Of a stretch of DNA of 64,000 nucleotides, positions 20,516 to 30,094 are shown in pieces (position 1 is the first letter of the stretch; every line of letters starts with the position of its first letter). The notes beneath the pieces were generated by a model that saw only the letters and a program-made list of their open reading frames with translations, was not told the DNA's origin and searched no databases. This DNA comes from Incurvaria masculella (lineage: Eukaryota; Arthropoda; Insecta; Lepidoptera; Incurvariidae): assembly GCA_946894095.1 (NCBI GenBank), contig OX335657.1, positions 12,462,001-12,526,000 of the forward strand. The letters are read 5' to 3'. The position numbers and the translations under genes were made by a program.

Positions 20516-20734
20516 AGTGCGATTACGAAGCACGAAACGGGGGAGGTTGGTTGTATTTAACAGCTAAATTGCGATAACGAAGCACCGGTAACCGCAGTGC
20601 GATTACGAAGTGCGAAATTAAGTGCGGTTAGTACCCAAAAGTGACATATTTTGTAATCGAAAGCCGTCCGTTTGCTGTCAATTTGGGGTAGGTGCGGCAC
20701 CTACACCTCATGTCGCGCTTCGTAATCGCACTGC
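20514..20734. mobile_element. Short MITE, 221 bp, abutting the fold-back element
   Basis: The terminal inverted repeat GCAGTGCGATTACGAAGC is mirrored by GCTTCGTAATCGCACTGC. The interior repeats the end motif ('ACCGCAGTGCGATTACGAAG' near 20590), suggesting internal duplication. It is bounded on both sides by fold-back family ends. Confidence 0.82.
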
Positions 20735-20739
20735 GGCTC

Positions 20740-21090
20740 TGAGCCGGTAGTCTCAGTTGTCACCTAAATTGGCGTTACGGCAAACCGATCGACTGGCGTT
20801 TTCAAATGTATGGAGAAATTGAAGAGCGCGCGCAGCGGGCATTAAGCGAACTAACATTTGCGAGTCCGAGCTTGATTTGACAGCTTACTAAACGTTGCCG
20901 TAAATACGTCGACGTTGCCGTTTACGTCCACTCCGCGTTTTCATACAAATCGGAAGTCCGCGTTTGACTTTGACAGCTTGAAGAAGTAAAACCACAGAAT
21001 ATCTAGTAAAAACTTGTATGGAGTTTGGAGAAAACGCCAGTCGATCGGTTTGCCGTAAACGCCAATTTAGGTGAGAACTCAGACTGACCA
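20740..21090. mobile_element. Fold-back family unit 3 (composite)
   Basis: It has the same order as unit 1 (GAGCCGGTAGTCTCAGTTGT at the left, 'AGAACTCAGACTGACCA' at the right) with few differences. It probably descends from the same composite. Confidence 0.8.
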
Positions 21091-21319
21091 TTCAAAGCTT
21101 GATTTGACAGCTTACTCAACGTTGCCGTAAATACGTCGACGTTGCCGTTTACGTCCACTCCGCGTTTTCATACAAATCGGAAATCCGCGTTTGACTTTGA
21201 CAGCTTGAAGAAGTAAAACCACAGAATATCTAGTAAAAACTTGTATGGAGTTTGGAGAAAACGCCAGTCGATCGGTTTGCCGTAAACGCCAATTTAGGTG
21301 AGAACTCAGACTGACCACT
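21091..21319. mobile_element. Fold-back family unit 4 (left-truncated)
   Basis: It starts inside the element ('AGCTTGATTTGACAGCTTAC') and continues to the 'GACCACTCT' end, parallel to the second halves of units 1 and 3. Confidence 0.78.
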
Positions 21320-21325
21320 CTGTAC

Positions 21326-21869
21326 CAGTGCCGGATTTACCAGCAGGCTGAGTAGGCTGGAGCCTAGGGCGGCAGATTTTAGGGGCGGCAAATTTGGGGC
21401 AGATTTTTTTTCATGCTGCCCATGCCAAAAGTAAATATGGCCCATGCCGACTGCATTTGAGGCCGGAGGGAGCGAATTTTGTAGCCTATTAGAGCCATAG
21501 AGCGCCTATATTATTATTCAAGCATGTCATACATTTCACCACTTGAAAAATTTCTCTACAATTTGCGTAGTCGCGTTTGGTTGCGGCGTGAGATCGAGTG
21601 ACATGACCACTAAGGTCTGTCGGGTTGAATTGACTGCACGAGAAAAGCGTATTTTTTTGTAAATATCTATTTTTGTGAATATTGTTTACAATACAATATT
21701 AATTACGGGAAAGAGTTGTTTAATTAGGCACAAAAATAAAGTTACAAGGTCATTAACAAATAAATAGTAATTAATTTGATTGTGATCTAGGCCATCGAAT
21801 TGTAGAGGTCGGTAAGGGGGGGCAAAAATTGAATAGCCTATGGGCGGCAAATGTGTAAATCCGGCGCTG
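21326..21869. mobile_element. Non-autonomous hAT-type element with 8-bp target duplication
   Basis: The terminal inverted repeats are CAGTGCCGGATTTAC at the left and GTAAATCCGGCGCTG at the right (one mismatch in 15). The flanks are the perfect 8-bp direct repeat CTCTGTAC (21318-21325 and 21870-21877), which is the hAT signature. Subterminal G-rich 'GGGGCGGCA' motifs occur at both ends. The 544-bp body has no transposase frame, so it needed a helper. It inserted at the end of the fold-back cluster and is therefore younger. Confidence 0.92.
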
Positions 21870-21877
21870 CTCTGTAC

Positions 21878-22210
21878 TCCGTCAGTCCGATAAGTACTAG
21901 GTATCTGAGGATTGAAAAATCGGTCCTAATACCAGTAAACGGAGAGTGTGGTATTTGCCATCCGTGTCCAGCTACATGAAAAAGTAAGCTTATAAATGTT
22001 TTCAAAGCTTTCTTTTTCTTTCGCTAGTAATAGTAGCGTTCGAGAAGTTTTTCATCAAAAGTCACAAAATTTCAGGGTATCGAAATTCACGCCGTTTTTT
22101 ATCTAATTTAATTTAATCAGACACTGCTCAGTGTTTGATTTGGTTAGATTCACAGGAATTATAATTACAAAACTACACTTCTCTTAAAGTAAATCACGAA
22201 CGCTGTAGTA
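21878..22210. other. No gene recognised
   Basis: Contains a SINE-like scrap near 21945 ('GTGTGGTATTTGCCATCC'); otherwise AT-rich. Confidence 0.5.
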
Positions 22211-22501
22211 AAAAAAAACCGGCCAAGTGCGAGTCGGACTCGCACACGAAGGGTTCCGTACCATCGTAAAAAAAACACGCTTTTTGTATGGGAGCCCCCT
22301 TTAATTTTAATTATTTTTTAATCTTACCTATTTGTTGTTATAGCGGCAAAATACAAAATACACACTCTGTGAAAAATTCAGCCGTCTACCTGTTACGGTT
22401 ACTGAGATACAGCCCTGTGACAGACGGACGGACGGACGGACGGACAGCGGAGGCTTAGTAATAGGGTTCCGTTTTCACCCTTTGGGTACGGAACCCTAAA
22501 A
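22211..22501 (+). repeat. Lepidopteran GACG-microsatellite interspersed repeat, copy 1
   Basis: It starts 'CCGGCCAAGTGCGAGTCGG', has a conserved middle ('GTATGGGAGCCCCCTTTAA', 'GAGATACAGCCCTGTGAC'), then (GACG)n, and ends 'GGGTACGGAACCCTAAAAA'. It resembles microsatellite-associated interspersed elements known from Lepidoptera. It has no coding capacity. Confidence 0.9.
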
Positions 22502-22639
22502 ATCAAACAAAAGCCAGTTGATTATAAATCATGAAACAATCAAGGCTTTACCTTGCTGTTTACCCGCATATGGCAAAGCCGCATACGGGGTTATGATTTT
22601 AGCAGCCTATGTATTTTTTAGATGTTTTTGTTTTATCGT

Positions 22640-22790
22640 TTAGTCATCCACGTCCAAACTTATTTTCCCCTGTTTTCACCATCTCCAGTTACCTGAAATC
22701 CGATAGTTAACTTTTGGCTACATTGCATATTTGTAAGATGTAACCGAAAGATAACTTTGGGATTAGTGTAGCTGGAGGTGGTGGAACCGG
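22640..22790. repeat. Fragment of the palindromic element at 25914-26165
   Basis: It shares 'CCCCTGTTTTCACCA', 'AAATCCGATAGTTAACTTTT', 'AACCGAAAGATAACTTTGGG' and 'AGCTGGAGGTGGTGG' with the right-hand element. Confidence 0.75.
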
Positions 22791-22849
22791 GCGTTTATCA
22801 AGCGCACGAAATATTCGAACTGACTGACTGTCCATGTCAGTTCAGTTCA

Positions 22850-23198
22850 GTCTCGATCAGTCAATTCGCTTCAGTCCGCGGTCCAGCCTCGTGGCGGCTA
22901 GTTGTGTCGCGCGTCGCTGAGTGGCGCCGTATAACTCGCGCGCAGACTCGGAAAATAAACTTTACCAGTGTTTGTGAAATAATTACTATCTATGGAATTG
23001 TTGTGTGAATGCGTGAATAGTAAATAAAACATGTAGTTTAGCACGTTACGATTTTCTTATCTTCTATAATACATTTATTATTTTGCTCGAAAGTTAAAGA
23101 TTTTGCACTGTGCTTTGGAATTTGAAACCATACCTTCCTGAGTGGTGGCGGCGTTGCGTTGGACTCAATCCATCAATATCGAACGTTGAAATCAGAAG
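22850..23198 (+). promoter_or_regulatory. Candidate promoter and non-coding first exon of the DOK7-like gene
   Basis: A GC- and CpG-rich stretch carries repeated arthropod initiator motifs (TCAGTC/TCAGTT at about 22843-22875). It ends in a strong donor, AATCAGAAG|GTAAGC, at 23198/23199. It has no long conserved frame, as expected for a 5' UTR exon. The downstream DOK7 exon on the same strand begins with untranslated sequence after an acceptor, so an upstream exon must exist and this is the best candidate I see. The link between the two is inference; it could belong to another transcript. Confidence 0.35.
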
Positions 23199-23747
23199 GT
23201 AAGCGTTCTTATCAATTTATATTCGGTTGCATTTATCGCCGTAGCGTGTCTGATTAGGATTGATAGGACGCCAATATGTGCCATATGACCAAATGGAATT
23301 TGAATGTATGCCCATTCGACTTGCTGGAAACATTATAAATAACAAACCAATACCTAAACTACTTTAAGTGCTGGATATTCCATAGAAATTGTGGAGGCCA
23401 CAATGTCCATATTGACCAGTGGTATGGACTTTGGTATTTGGATCCTATTAGTCATTCATACTTGCTGGTTCAAAGATAACCTATACATAAACAAAGATAT
23501 TTCATTGCATACGATTAAGTAGGTGTGCCATCGAAGTATTTAAAAAATACTACTAGGTACCATTGCTCCCCTCGGGTCATTGTCGTTTTTGGGCTGAATG
23601 ATTTCCTGGATATTATACAAGTTCCCAATACAAACATTCAGCCCCTATTTCACCCACTTCGAGTTTAATTTTCGCCGCAAATGGTAGCCTATGTCATTCT
23701 CTAACATCCAGACTAGGTATACCGTTTTTTTATTTTATTTTATTTTA
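23199..23747. other. Non-coding, no feature recognised
   Basis: AT-rich sequence after the putative donor. No repeat or gene supported. Confidence 0.4.
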
Positions 23748-23915
23748 CTGGACATTGATGGCTAACTAACACCAAACTGACAGTTAGATATTAGGCTAAC
23801 ACACCATATAGGAACTAGGTGCCATGCCAGGATCTTGTTTATATTGCTCGGCTACATTGAACTGGATGGAAAACACGGACAATTTTCATTGCCGCTTCGA
23901 CCATCATTCATTTAT
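23748..23915 (-). repeat. SINE fragment, minus orientation
   Basis: It has 'GGACATTGATGGCTAAC' and 'GAACTGGATGGAAAACACGG', ending in the 'GCCGCTTCGACCATC' body. The head is missing. Confidence 0.85.
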
Positions 23916-24191
23916 AGGTGATATATTTTAGTTTGATGCAGTAGGTAACTGAAATGGTACAACTATTGCTAAAAAAGTAGTTATGCATTTTTCGTTCAAT
24001 TTTTTTTTTAATTTAGAGAATAAATTATTCCCCGTATTTTAAACGACCATGGTTTCCATGGTTACAACGTAGGTAACAAAGGTAGGTAGGTATCCAATCC
24101 ATTTTGTCATCTAGTCCGCTAACTAATATTACGCAGTAATATTATATTATCTATGCGCTAACTCATAAACTCTAAATCAGCCACTGCTCAG

Positions 24192-24390
24192 CAGGCTTAT
24201 TCCTTGAATTCCGTATTCAGGAATTAGAAAACCCCCTTTTAGCGGTTTTCAAAGCGATTTTCTTGGCGAAAAGATTCCGGAGCTTAGTACCTATTTCAAT
24301 TTAATCAAGTTATTTCGTCGAAAAAATCGCTATGAAAACCGCTACCGCTAGTTCATGATTCCTGATTATGGAATTCCAGGAATAGGCCTG
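24192..24390. mobile_element. MITE with about 80-bp inverted arms
   Basis: The left arm ('CAGGCTTATTCCTTGAATTC', 'CAGGAATTAGAAAACC', 'TTTTAGCGGTTTTC') is the inexact reverse complement of the right arm ('GAAAACCGCTACCGCTAG', 'GGAATTCCAGGAATAGGCCTG'). It is non-coding. Confidence 0.78.
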
Positions 24391-25538
24391 CAGGTCTTGG
24401 AACGTCTACGTCTTTTTGAATGCTTATAAAATGCTGTTACATGCGCACGACATTGACATTTTTAATAATTTGACCTGACTGGAAAAATTAAACAATGCAC
24501 CGATGTTACGGTATACTCTCATGCATGTAATATTCTTATAAGTGCCATATAAGGTCACTATTAATAAATGCTGCTACCTGCCTACCCGCAAGGACTGCAA
24601 GCAGACCCCAAAAATCTAAAGCCTAGGTTATATCGATGCTAGGCGCCTAGTGTGAAAGGTATCTCTACCTGTGATGAACAAATCATTTTTTATCGGCTTG
24701 GCTGGAAGTTTCCCGTTTCCTGTTTGCCGTCGGTAGGCAACTGAATAGTTTTTTCTATCGATCATCTAGTTAGTATTATTTTTCCCTCAAGCATTCATCT
24801 ATAAGCAGTTTTTATCTGATTTCGATCTTACAGTTAAAAAAATTCACACAACAATTTGGTCCCTTTTCGACTATAACATGCATGCACTTAAACCTACTAG
24901 AGAGGTTATGTACAGTCGAACAAAGAGTTTAGGATACACATCCGGTTGACTGAAAAGATGAACAGTCGGAATACTTTGACTTTTAGAAATAATTATAGTG
25001 TTGAGTATAGATTAAAACATAGTTGAGGATGTCTACTGGCTACTGAGTAAACAAAACCCTAACAAAATTGTATCAGAGGTTGTATTTAAACACCATTCAT
25101 ATTTACGTTTAACCGGAAGTGTATCCTTTAACCTTTGGCTGACTGTACGCAGAATTTCATTATGCGCATAAACTATTTGCTGCTTCGTGATTAAGCAGTA
25201 TTTCCGGCAATCCTAGCGATTTCCGTACAAATATGCGAGTCAGGCGAAGTCGCGGCGGAATCCCAAGTGCGCGTATCATCAAACACGGCGGTATCAACCA
25301 AATAAGAAATAGAGAAGAACGTAAAAAAATACTAGAATCCATCGGCCCGCAGCGCGACGACGAGCACGAAACTAGTTGCCATCGCAAAAAATAAATGAAT
25401 CAAAGATGGCGGCCGGCATCAATCGCACCGCGTGAGGAAACGCGACAGTCGTGCCGTTGTGTTCGCGTGTCAAATAAATGTTGAAATTAAATAACAAACA
25501 TTATGTACGTCCAACCCGTGCCACTGACTCAGACCTGT
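24391..25538. other. Non-coding, with a CpG-rich island near 25200-25460
   Basis: The minus strand has a 75-codon frame (25387-25160) in the GC-rich part with no recognisable domain. The plus strand has 'AAGATGGCGGCCGGC' at about 25402, a motif typical of housekeeping promoters. I cannot assign a gene. Confidence 0.4.
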
Positions 25539-25858
25539 TTTTAGGGTTCCGTACCCAAAGGGTGAAAACGGAACCCTATTACTAAGCCTCCGCTGTCCGT
25601 CCGTCCGTCCGTCCGTCCGTCCGTCCGTCCGTCCGTCCGTCCGTCTGTCCGTCTGTCACAGGGCTGTATATCAGTAACCGTAACAGGTAGACAGCTGAAA
25701 TTTTCACAGAGTGTGTATTTATTTTGCCGCTACAACGACAAATAGGTAAGATTAAAAAATAATTAAAATTAAAGGGGGCTCCCATACAAAAAAAGTGTTT
25801 TTACGATGGTACGGAACCCTTCGTGTGCGAGTCCGACTCGCACTTGGCCGGTTTTTTC
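25539..25858 (-). repeat. GACG-microsatellite interspersed repeat, copy 2
   Basis: Reverse orientation: 'TTTTTAGGGTTCCGTACCC', a long (CCGT)n tract at about 25593-25645, and 'GTCCGACTCGCACTTGGCC' at the end. It has the longest microsatellite of the nine copies. Confidence 0.92.
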
Positions 25859-25913
25859 TGTAACTGAATAGAAAACAGATTCTGAGGCGCACACGAGTGG
25901 CTGACGCGAGTCC

Positions 25914-26165
25914 ACCACCTCCAGTTACAAAAATCCCAAAGTTATCTTTCGTTTACACGATATACGCCCGGTTCCACCACCTCCAGTTACAAAAATCCCA
26001 AAGTTATCTTTCGGTTACACCATATAAATATGCTATGTAACCGAAAGTTAACTATCGGATTTCAGGTAGCTGGCGGTGGTGAAAACAGGGGATAAATATG
26101 CAATGTAACCAAAAGTAAACTATCGGATTTCCGGTAGCTGGAGGTGGTTAAAACAGGGGTAAATA
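25914..26165. mobile_element. Palindromic MITE-like element with duplicated arms
   Basis: 'CCACCACCTCCAGTTAC' plus 'AAATCCCAAAGTTATCTTTC' occurs twice in a row on the left. The inverse-type arm 'GTAACCGAAAGTTAACTATC' plus 'GTAGCTGGCGGTGGTG' (then GGAGGTGGT) occurs twice on the right. The result is a doubled fold-back. Related sequence is at 22640-22790. Confidence 0.75.
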
Positions 26166-27617
26166 AGCCCACCATACATTTGTGTATCGATTATTTCCTG
26201 AATTTAATCTCCTAACATAAAACTATGCAGCTGGAGCGTAGGTTAATTTCTATCAAAAAAATAATAAAAAGACGACTATATAAAGTCGGCGTTTTTCAAG
26301 GTTTCTTTTATTTTTGACATCACGGATTTTTTGTAAATATCAGCCTGAATCCGAAATTATCGACATATTTTCGACGTGTTTGCAGATGTTTCCTGAAATT
26401 TAAAATAAAAAACATCAGGAGAATTATCTGAATCCGAGGCATGCCCGAAATTTTTGAGGTGCTTTCGTTTTATGACCACTCAAGATCAGCATTGTTCGGA
26501 GGACCCTTATATTATTGAGCACCCGGCTAAAATTTTAGCACACATCATTATGAACATGTTCCAAATGTCCGTGGGATTTGACGCCACTGAGAATTTTGCA
26601 GAACGCATGGCCGGTATAGGTAAACGATGTGAAAATAACATGAGTGTACAATATTACTACTTTAATTACGTATTTGGGGTTTACAATGAATCATTATAAT
26701 TTAATGATGATGCTGGATTGGTTTCAAACTTCCGGAAGAGTAACCTTGAATAAATTCAATCCATGTAGGTATTTATACTTCACATGGAATATAACTGTAG
26801 TTTGGCAATTACCTACTTTCTGGCGATATGTCATGACTCAAATGGTCTCCAACATCGCACAGGATCTCGTCAGGGGTGGCAGAGAGTTCGTGTGGGGGGA
26901 GGGGAGGCCACACTTAGCTGCCCCATAATTAAGCAGATAAAAAGCGAAGCGGTAAAAACTCACCCTCCATAATGGATTGACGCCATGTCTGGACAAAAAA
27001 GAGAAATGAACTAAAAATAAAGAAGTCTCGGAGTTCTGCTCGTGAGATGTGATAAGTACATAAATAACTAAATTCGGTGCCATCTGGGGCGAAACGAACA
27101 CGGTGGGCCACGGCGCAGGAAGAGATGAAACTATGCGGTACTCATTGTAAAGAGTCGCCAGGTGTTAGAACATTGTTATTTTTTCATTTGGTTTGTTAAT
27201 TGGATGTTTAGCAAAACTTTTTTTTATTATTGCGCATTTATTTCTCGGGATGTACTGAAAAACAACAGTTTTACGAATTAATACTAATCACTTGCATGCA
27301 GTCACCGTGCAAGTTAATATACTAAATGTAATAAATTATAATTTCTTGGCTCTTAATCCGGCGTTCAACTAGGGTGGCGTCAACAGATGGTGATGAACCA
27401 TTATGACATTCAAAATGTCTCACAAGTTCCGTCGAATGGAAAAAATCTGCCATCGACATATTCTGTATATCTATGATTATAATTTGTAAACGATCACTAA
27501 TTATTGATTCTCTAGACTCGAAGGTAACGCAGTTAAAATCCTATTCCGCTTAGTCCCGTGGTTATCAGATCGACAAATCCATGGCTTATTTGATTTTACA
27601 TTTATTTTAAAAGTAAC
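26166..27617. other. Non-coding; one unassigned open frame
   Basis: A frame open from about 26408 to 26699 reads '...LRCFRFMTTQDQHCSEDPY' and later 'SVGFDATENFAERMAGIG', with a potential donor ATAG|GTAAAC after that. I do not recognise the product. No convincing acceptor precedes it. The rest shows nothing I can name. Confidence 0.35.
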
Positions 27618-27868
27618 TGTAGCGACCTAGCGCCCTCTACTGAGAGCTGCTAGTTTCGCATGCCACAAAATGCGACCAACAGATGCAATAGAAGCTAGTT
27701 AACATGGCGGGCGCTAGATGGCGCTTTCAGCTAGACATATAAATCTATATCGCACAAACGAAGTTTCCCAGCGAGTTAACACATATACAACATTCAAATC
27801 ACGACTAGAGGAGAGCAGCTGCGCAGCCGTGGGTCTCAAGACCTGACCCACCTTTTCATCTCTCCACA
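27618..27868 (+). repeat. 5' LTR of the TRIM element
   Basis: It begins TGTAGCGACCTAGCGCC and ends CATCTCTCCACA. It holds a TATA-like 'CATATAAATCTATA' about 140 bp in and a 'GGGCGCTAGATGGCGC' imperfect palindrome just upstream, so it could carry a promoter. The 251-bp length equals that of the 3' LTR. Confidence 0.93.
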
Positions 27869-27869
27869 G

Positions 27870-27887
27870 TGGTGACCCCGACGTGAT
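27870..27887 (+). other. Primer-binding site for tRNA-Trp
   Basis: TGGTGACCCCGACGTGAT matches the reverse complement of the tRNA-Trp 3' end (...TCACGTCGGGGTCA plus CCA). The same primer tRNA is known from avian alpharetroviruses. A one-base spacer separates it from the LTR. Confidence 0.88.
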
Positions 27888-28095
27888 CCAACAACAACAA
27901 CCACGCCTCCTCTAGTCACAACAAGGTATACTTCAGCAGTCACGACAGTTGCTACCGGCCTCCCACCAGCGGGTCTCACCGGTAGTAACTCAAGCATGTC
28001 GTCATCCAGCATCACTCCAACCCAGCAGAAGAAAATCAGCACCATCGTCCTAAGTAGGTGTATCGATACGCCAACTAGGACGCCGGTAACATAAT

Positions 28096-28257
28096 CACCT
28101 CCGGCAGCCGTCACCCAGCATCACGACCGACTCACCGCGTCACACTGGGCACCTCCGGCAGCCGTCACCCAGCATCACGACCGACTCACCGCGTCGCACT
28201 GGGCACCTCCGGCGCTCCGTCATCCAGCACCACGACCGACTCACCGCGTCACACTGG
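28096..28257. repeat. 54-bp tandem repeat, three copies, inside the TRIM
   Basis: Each unit starts 'CACCTCCGGC' (28096, 28150, 28204) and contains 'CACGACCGACTCACCGCGTC'. Units 1 and 2 are nearly identical; unit 3 has several substitutions. It makes up a third of the internal region. Confidence 0.93.
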
Positions 28258-28332
28258 ACACTGACGACCAGCACCGAAACCAGCAGCAACATCGTCTTCA
28301 TGGCAACTTGCCATTCGACTGGGGGAAAGTGA

Positions 28333-28583
28333 TGTAGCGACCTAGCGCCCTCTACTGAGAGCTGCTAGTTTCGCATGCCACAAAATGCGACCAACAGATG
28401 CAATAGAAGCTAGTTAACATGGCGGGCGCTAGATGGCGCTTTCAGCTAGACATATAAATCTATATCGCACAAACGAAGTTTCCCAGCGAGTTAACACATA
28501 TACAACATTCAAATCACGACTAGAGGAGAGCAGCTGCGCAGCCGTGGGTCTCAAGACCTGACCCACCTTTTCATCTCTCCACA
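28333..28583 (+). repeat. 3' LTR of the TRIM element
   Basis: It matches the 5' LTR base for base as far as I can compare by eye. It is preceded by the polypurine tract at 28321-28332 and followed by the TAAC target copy. Confidence 0.93.
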
Positions 28584-28587
28584 TAAC

Positions 28588-28966
28588 CGATCTAGTTGAC
28601 AGTAAAAAGTTACTGTTTTAAGATGTTGTGTCGTTTGATAAGTTGGTTATTTTAATGTAAGTGATGTAGGGCTTAATAATCTACTTACTATATAAGCGGG
28701 CTAAAATTTATTTCGTGAGTTACAATCTCGTTCAAAGCGCATGACGCCTGTAATAGTGAATAAATCATTAATACATTACTGTTAGCTTAGGTAGACGTGT
28801 AATGTAGGTGAATGTATTATTTATCTTGGGGGCGTGGATGCAGATCCGTTCGGTATAGCGGCAAAACAGCGCGAGATACCCAGGGCTGCCATGTGTCAGT
28901 TGTTATCGCAAACATTTCGTGTTTTAGGTTAGGCCCGATGAAAGTTTTCCCAGCTTTGCACAAATT
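28588..28966. other. No feature recognised
   Basis: AT-rich non-coding sequence between the TRIM and a minisatellite. Confidence 0.4.
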
Positions 28967-29080
28967 CGTTTCTGTGTAAACGAGGCAACGTTAAAAAAAG
29001 AATAAACGTTTCTGTGTAGACGAGGCAACGTTAACAAAAGAATAAACGTTTCTGTGTAAACGAGGCAACGTTAAAATAAA
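28967..29080. repeat. 40-bp tandem repeat, three copies
   Basis: 'CGTTTCTGTGTAAACGAGGC' starts at 28967, 29007 and 29047. The copies differ at a few bases, and the third degrades at its end. Confidence 0.92.
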
Positions 29081-29539
29081 AATCAAGCCCTGAATATTAA
29101 CGGAACCATCTGACAACCCTAGAGTGCACGCACAAGCATGATCATGACTTTAGTTGCGATTGGCAAATGTATGGTTATTAACCACAAGGTGTCAGAGTCG
29201 TTAGTTATCCTATCAGTTCCCCATACTACGGGCGATAACTGTTATACTAACTGATAATATACAAACACTTAATGTTTTACTAGTTTTTTTTTTCATTTTG
29301 GATTGTAAAACATATTGTCGAATTCTTTGTTTTAATTTGATTTTATATACCTTTTGGATTGGAAAACATTGGCTAATAAACATAGGAAAAAAATTGTCTT
29401 TTTTAACTTAATTTTGGATTTTTTTCACTGAAAAATACAGATATTTACAAAAAAAAAGAACAGACGAACATATAATGATGCTTTTACAAGTGATCAAAAA
29501 ATGATGAATGATCTTAGAATTCCTGTGACTTCACGACAG

Positions 29540-29675
29540 CCTTCGACTTCGTTAGCCTTCGACTTCGTCAGCCTACGACTTCGACAGCCAAGACTTCGAC
29601 AACCAAGACTTCGACAGCCAAGGCTTCGATAGCCAATACTTCCACAGCCAAGACTTCGACAGTTAAGACTTCGCT
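29540..29675. repeat. 15-bp minisatellite
   Basis: The core GACTTCGACAGCCAA repeats about six times (29587-29675) after three 16-bp-spaced degenerate units (TTCGACTTCGT...). Because 15 is a multiple of 3, every frame gives a peptide repeat (DFDSQ, KTSTA or RLRQP types), but the runs are short and lack a gene context. Confidence 0.9.
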
Positions 29676-30090
29676 ATTGTTGCAGGGTCTTTAAAATACT
29701 ACTGGGTCTCTAGGGATGCAGCTCATTTGTAGGAGATGTAGTGCCAATCATCATTTTGTTCCTCAACTAATGAACAAGTACACATTTTCATTGAAAGGAA
29801 ACTTTTGGTTAGATGAAGTCCACGGTTCAACGCCTTGCGCTTTTTATACGCATTGTGAAATTGTATACCGCTCGATAGCGAGAGGGGAGCAAAAACTAGA
29901 TCTTTATTCTTTGTAATTTACATTTACCGCTTGGTTCGTGACTTGAAATTCTCTTTTTGGACGGAGAACAGGCGTCATACGAAAATACAACTGGAAAGTC
30001 ATAGCTGAATCAGAATAAGGGTATACCTATCACAGAATAAATATTATGTACCTAACAACACATACACAAAAAAACAAAAAATCAAACAAA
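29676..30090. other. No gene recognised
   Basis: A 66-codon frame at 29716-29916 has no recognisable motif. Confidence 0.4.
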
Positions 30091-30094
30091 ACGA

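Larger units (their letters stand above)
27618..28583. mobile_element. Miniature LTR retrotransposon (TRIM), intact ends
   Basis: It has two 251-bp LTRs (27618-27868 and 28333-28583) that read as identical by eye, both with TG...CA termini. They are flanked by the 4-bp direct repeat TAAC (27614-27617 and 28584-28587). One base after the 5' LTR is the primer-binding site TGGTGACCCCGACGTGAT (27870-27887), complementary to the 3' end of tRNA-Trp. A purine-rich tract (GGGGGAAAGTGA) abuts the 3' LTR. The internal region is only 464 bp with no gag or pol, so it is a non-autonomous element mobilised by a partner. Matching LTRs and the clean target duplication indicate recent insertion. Confidence 0.95.

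Noticed and set aside
27836..28114. 92-codon minus frame in the TRIM interior
   Set aside because: Antisense of the 5' LTR end, primer site and internal leader; low-complexity composition, no domain.
28967..29675. CRISPR-like direct repeats
   Set aside because: Repeats are contiguous minisatellites without unique spacers, in a eukaryotic genome.
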